NCBI GenBank assembly: GCA_016840085.1
Contig: JAEOTA010000081.1
Span: forward strand, 186,001-250,000
DNA from: Promethearchaeota archaeon
GTDB lineage: Archaea > Asgardarchaeota > Lokiarchaeia > Sigyniarchaeales > SOKP01
Length of the DNA stretch: 64,000 nt
Direction: 5' to 3'
Positions 62,885 through 64,000 of the stretch are shown here, one piece after another. Position 1 is the stretch's first letter; every line of letters begins with the position of its first letter. A program made the position numbers and the translations under genes. Below the pieces are notes generated by a model. The model was given only the letters and a program-made list of their open reading frames with translations, had not been told where the DNA came from and did no database searches.

Positions 62885-64000
62885 TTATCTTTCTGCAATC
62901 TGAATACTAGTTGGAATAATTGCTACTCTGGGAGTATCACCAAATTTATTTTGCAATTCTTGAATCAAGTCAGGCCATTTATTAAATAATATAACAGATT
63001 TGGGAAAGAAATGATCCTTATCTTTCTCATTAATGTTAGGGGAAAAGAGATATACCTTTCTTTTTCGGATAAAGAAATCCCAAAATTTCGTGTCTCCGAC
63101 ATTCCTATAGAGTCTTGCTCCTGTTTCCCCCACAAGGCTGTGATATCCCCGCCCTTCATATGAAGATGTCATGATGATTATAGCTCCATCTGGATCGATT
63201 AGTGTTTGTGGTGCTGTCATTAAGAAATTAAAAGCTTTATATTGAGCTTGATTTAATTCTGAATCTTCTGGAAAAGAATTGAAAAAGCAAATTTGATTAT
63301 TTTGGGTTACTTTTGTTGAATAAACTTGCTTTCCAAGTTCGATAGCCTTCCTGTGAGCCTCTTTAAAATGCCCAGCAAAGATCCCTGCAATTTTACCCTT
63401 ATCTGTAAGTATTACATTTATTGAAAAGTCTAAACCAACCTTCTGAGCAATCTCCTCAATATCTCTACGTGCCTCTGTGATTATTCCAATTCCTCCCGAT
63501 ATACTTTTATGATTTGCTTCAAGAGTATCTATTCCACATACTCCTGGTAGCACTATTTTAGCACCACCTCCAAATCCTGCGAGTGGATGAGGTATCACTC
63601 CACCTATAGCAATTTTAAAATCTCCATCAGCGTAAGTTTTATTGACATGTATTGGTGTTCCTATTGTTGATTCACCGAAGTATTTTAAATTTTCATACGG
63701 ATGATGATTCTCAATTCTAAACTTATTCACTATATCTTTGCCTAGTTTAAGAATACAATCTTGCCTTGTCATTGGTCTGTGAGCGCCTATTGCTAATAAA
63801 ATTGTAATCTGGTCCTTTTTAATATCTACTTTTTTTAATTCTTCAAGGACATAAGGAATTATTTTTGAAATGGGAGTCGGTCTTGTCATATCATCAATAA
63901 CAATTACCACATTAGATTTATTTTTTGCAAGTTCTGATATCTTTGGAGTACCAATAGGATTTAAAATAGATTTTTTAATATCTTCTTCCTTTAATTCCAG
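62885..64000 (-). CDS. larA: LarA-like nickel-pincer racemase family protein, 5' end beyond window
   Basis: Homologue of lactate racemase LarA, whose catalytic centre is a nickel-pincer nucleotide bound to Lys. IDDMTRPTPISKIIP and AIGAHRPMTRQDCILKLG are in the N-terminal part. GGVIPHPLAGFGGGAKIVLPGVCG includes the His and Lys that hold the cofactor in relatives. The frame stays open upstream of the GTG at 63908-63910 to the window edge, translating NPIGTPKISELAKNKSN, so the protein is incomplete at its N-terminus. Many archaeal LarA homologues act on other 2-hydroxyacids, so the substrate is not assured. Confidence 0.82.
   Translation of the reverse strand: MELKEEDIKKSILNPIGTPKISELAKNKSNVVIVIDDMTRPTPISKIIPYVLEELKKVDIKKDQITILLAIGAHRPMTRQDCILKLGKDIVNKFRIENHHPYENLKYFGESTIGTPIHVNKTYADGDFKIAIGGVIPHPLAGFGGGAKIVLPGVCGIDTLEANHKSISGGIGIITEARRDIEEIAQKVGLDFSINVILTDKGKIAGIFAGHFKEAHRKAIELGKQVYSTKVTQNNQICFFNSFPEDSELNQAQYKAFNFLMTAPQTLIDPDGAIIIMTSSYEGRGYHSLVGETGARLYRNVGDTKFWDFFIRKRKVYLFSPNINEKDKDHFFPKSVILFNKWPDLIQELQNKFGDTPRVAIIPTSIQIAER

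Overview
The window is low-GC DNA (very A+T-rich spacers, dense genes) from an archaeon, most likely an Asgard archaeon of the Lokiarchaeota type. The core genes are archaeal: PheS/PheT, TyrS, an archaeal CoaD, a DUF1512 protein and an ADP-forming acyl-CoA synthetase alpha-like protein. Beside them are genes with eukaryote-like flavour: a protein of repeated UBC/RWD-like domains ending in a RING-like zinc finger, a Vps29-like metallophosphoesterase, a long leucine-rich-repeat protein, and a double-anchored surface protein. The taxonomic call is an inference from gene content; no rRNA or tRNA gene was seen.

Layout. (1) 64-3288: dTDP-L-rhamnose genes rmlA, rmlC-like, rmlB, rmlD in one direction. 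(2) 3544-11075: the RWD/RING-like protein, ileS, and a large secreted/membrane-anchored repeat protein. (3) 11143-31033: a surface-glycan locus with genes on alternating strands: two sugar-nucleotide SDR enzymes (one a probable dTDP-L-rhamnose 4-epimerase), wecB, an alpha/alpha-toroid protein, an AAC(3)-fold acetyltransferase, two methyltransferases, a Wzx-type flippase, three glycosyltransferases, two CDP-glycerol glycerophosphotransferase-like proteins and another SDR dehydratase. It holds decayed genes: an FkbM methyltransferase with two in-frame stops and a frameshift, and a relic of a duplicated glycosyltransferase/SDR gene pair with its middle deleted. (4) 31109-37568, minus strand: pheS-pheT-pheA-rph, then coaD and a small membrane zinc-ribbon protein. 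(5) 38947-40288: a degenerate TnpB-type element flanked by a 20-bp inverted repeat. (6) 40378-53566: aldehyde:ferredoxin oxidoreductase, acyl-CoA ligase, SCP2-like protein, HAD phosphatase, pyruvate phosphate dikinase, tyrS, acyl-CoA synthetase-like protein, Vps29-like protein, iron alcohol dehydrogenase. (7) 53739-55472: LRR protein. (8) 55618-61497: histidine-to-glutamate degradation (hutU, hutH, hutI, glutamate formimidoyltransferase). (9) 61586-64000: U32 peptidase-family protein and a LarA-like protein cut by the window edge.

Together the left half makes activated sugars (rhamnose, probably its 4-epimer, ManNAc), assembles and decorates a surface glycan and flips it across the membrane. 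The right half is central metabolism of an amino-acid/aldehyde-using anaerobe. Two genes (AOR and coaD) appear to start at ATT codons behind Shine-Dalgarno motifs with identical spacing. The most notable single gene is the RWD/UBC-repeat plus RING-like protein at 3544-5196, whose architecture recalls the eukaryotic E3 ligase FANCL.
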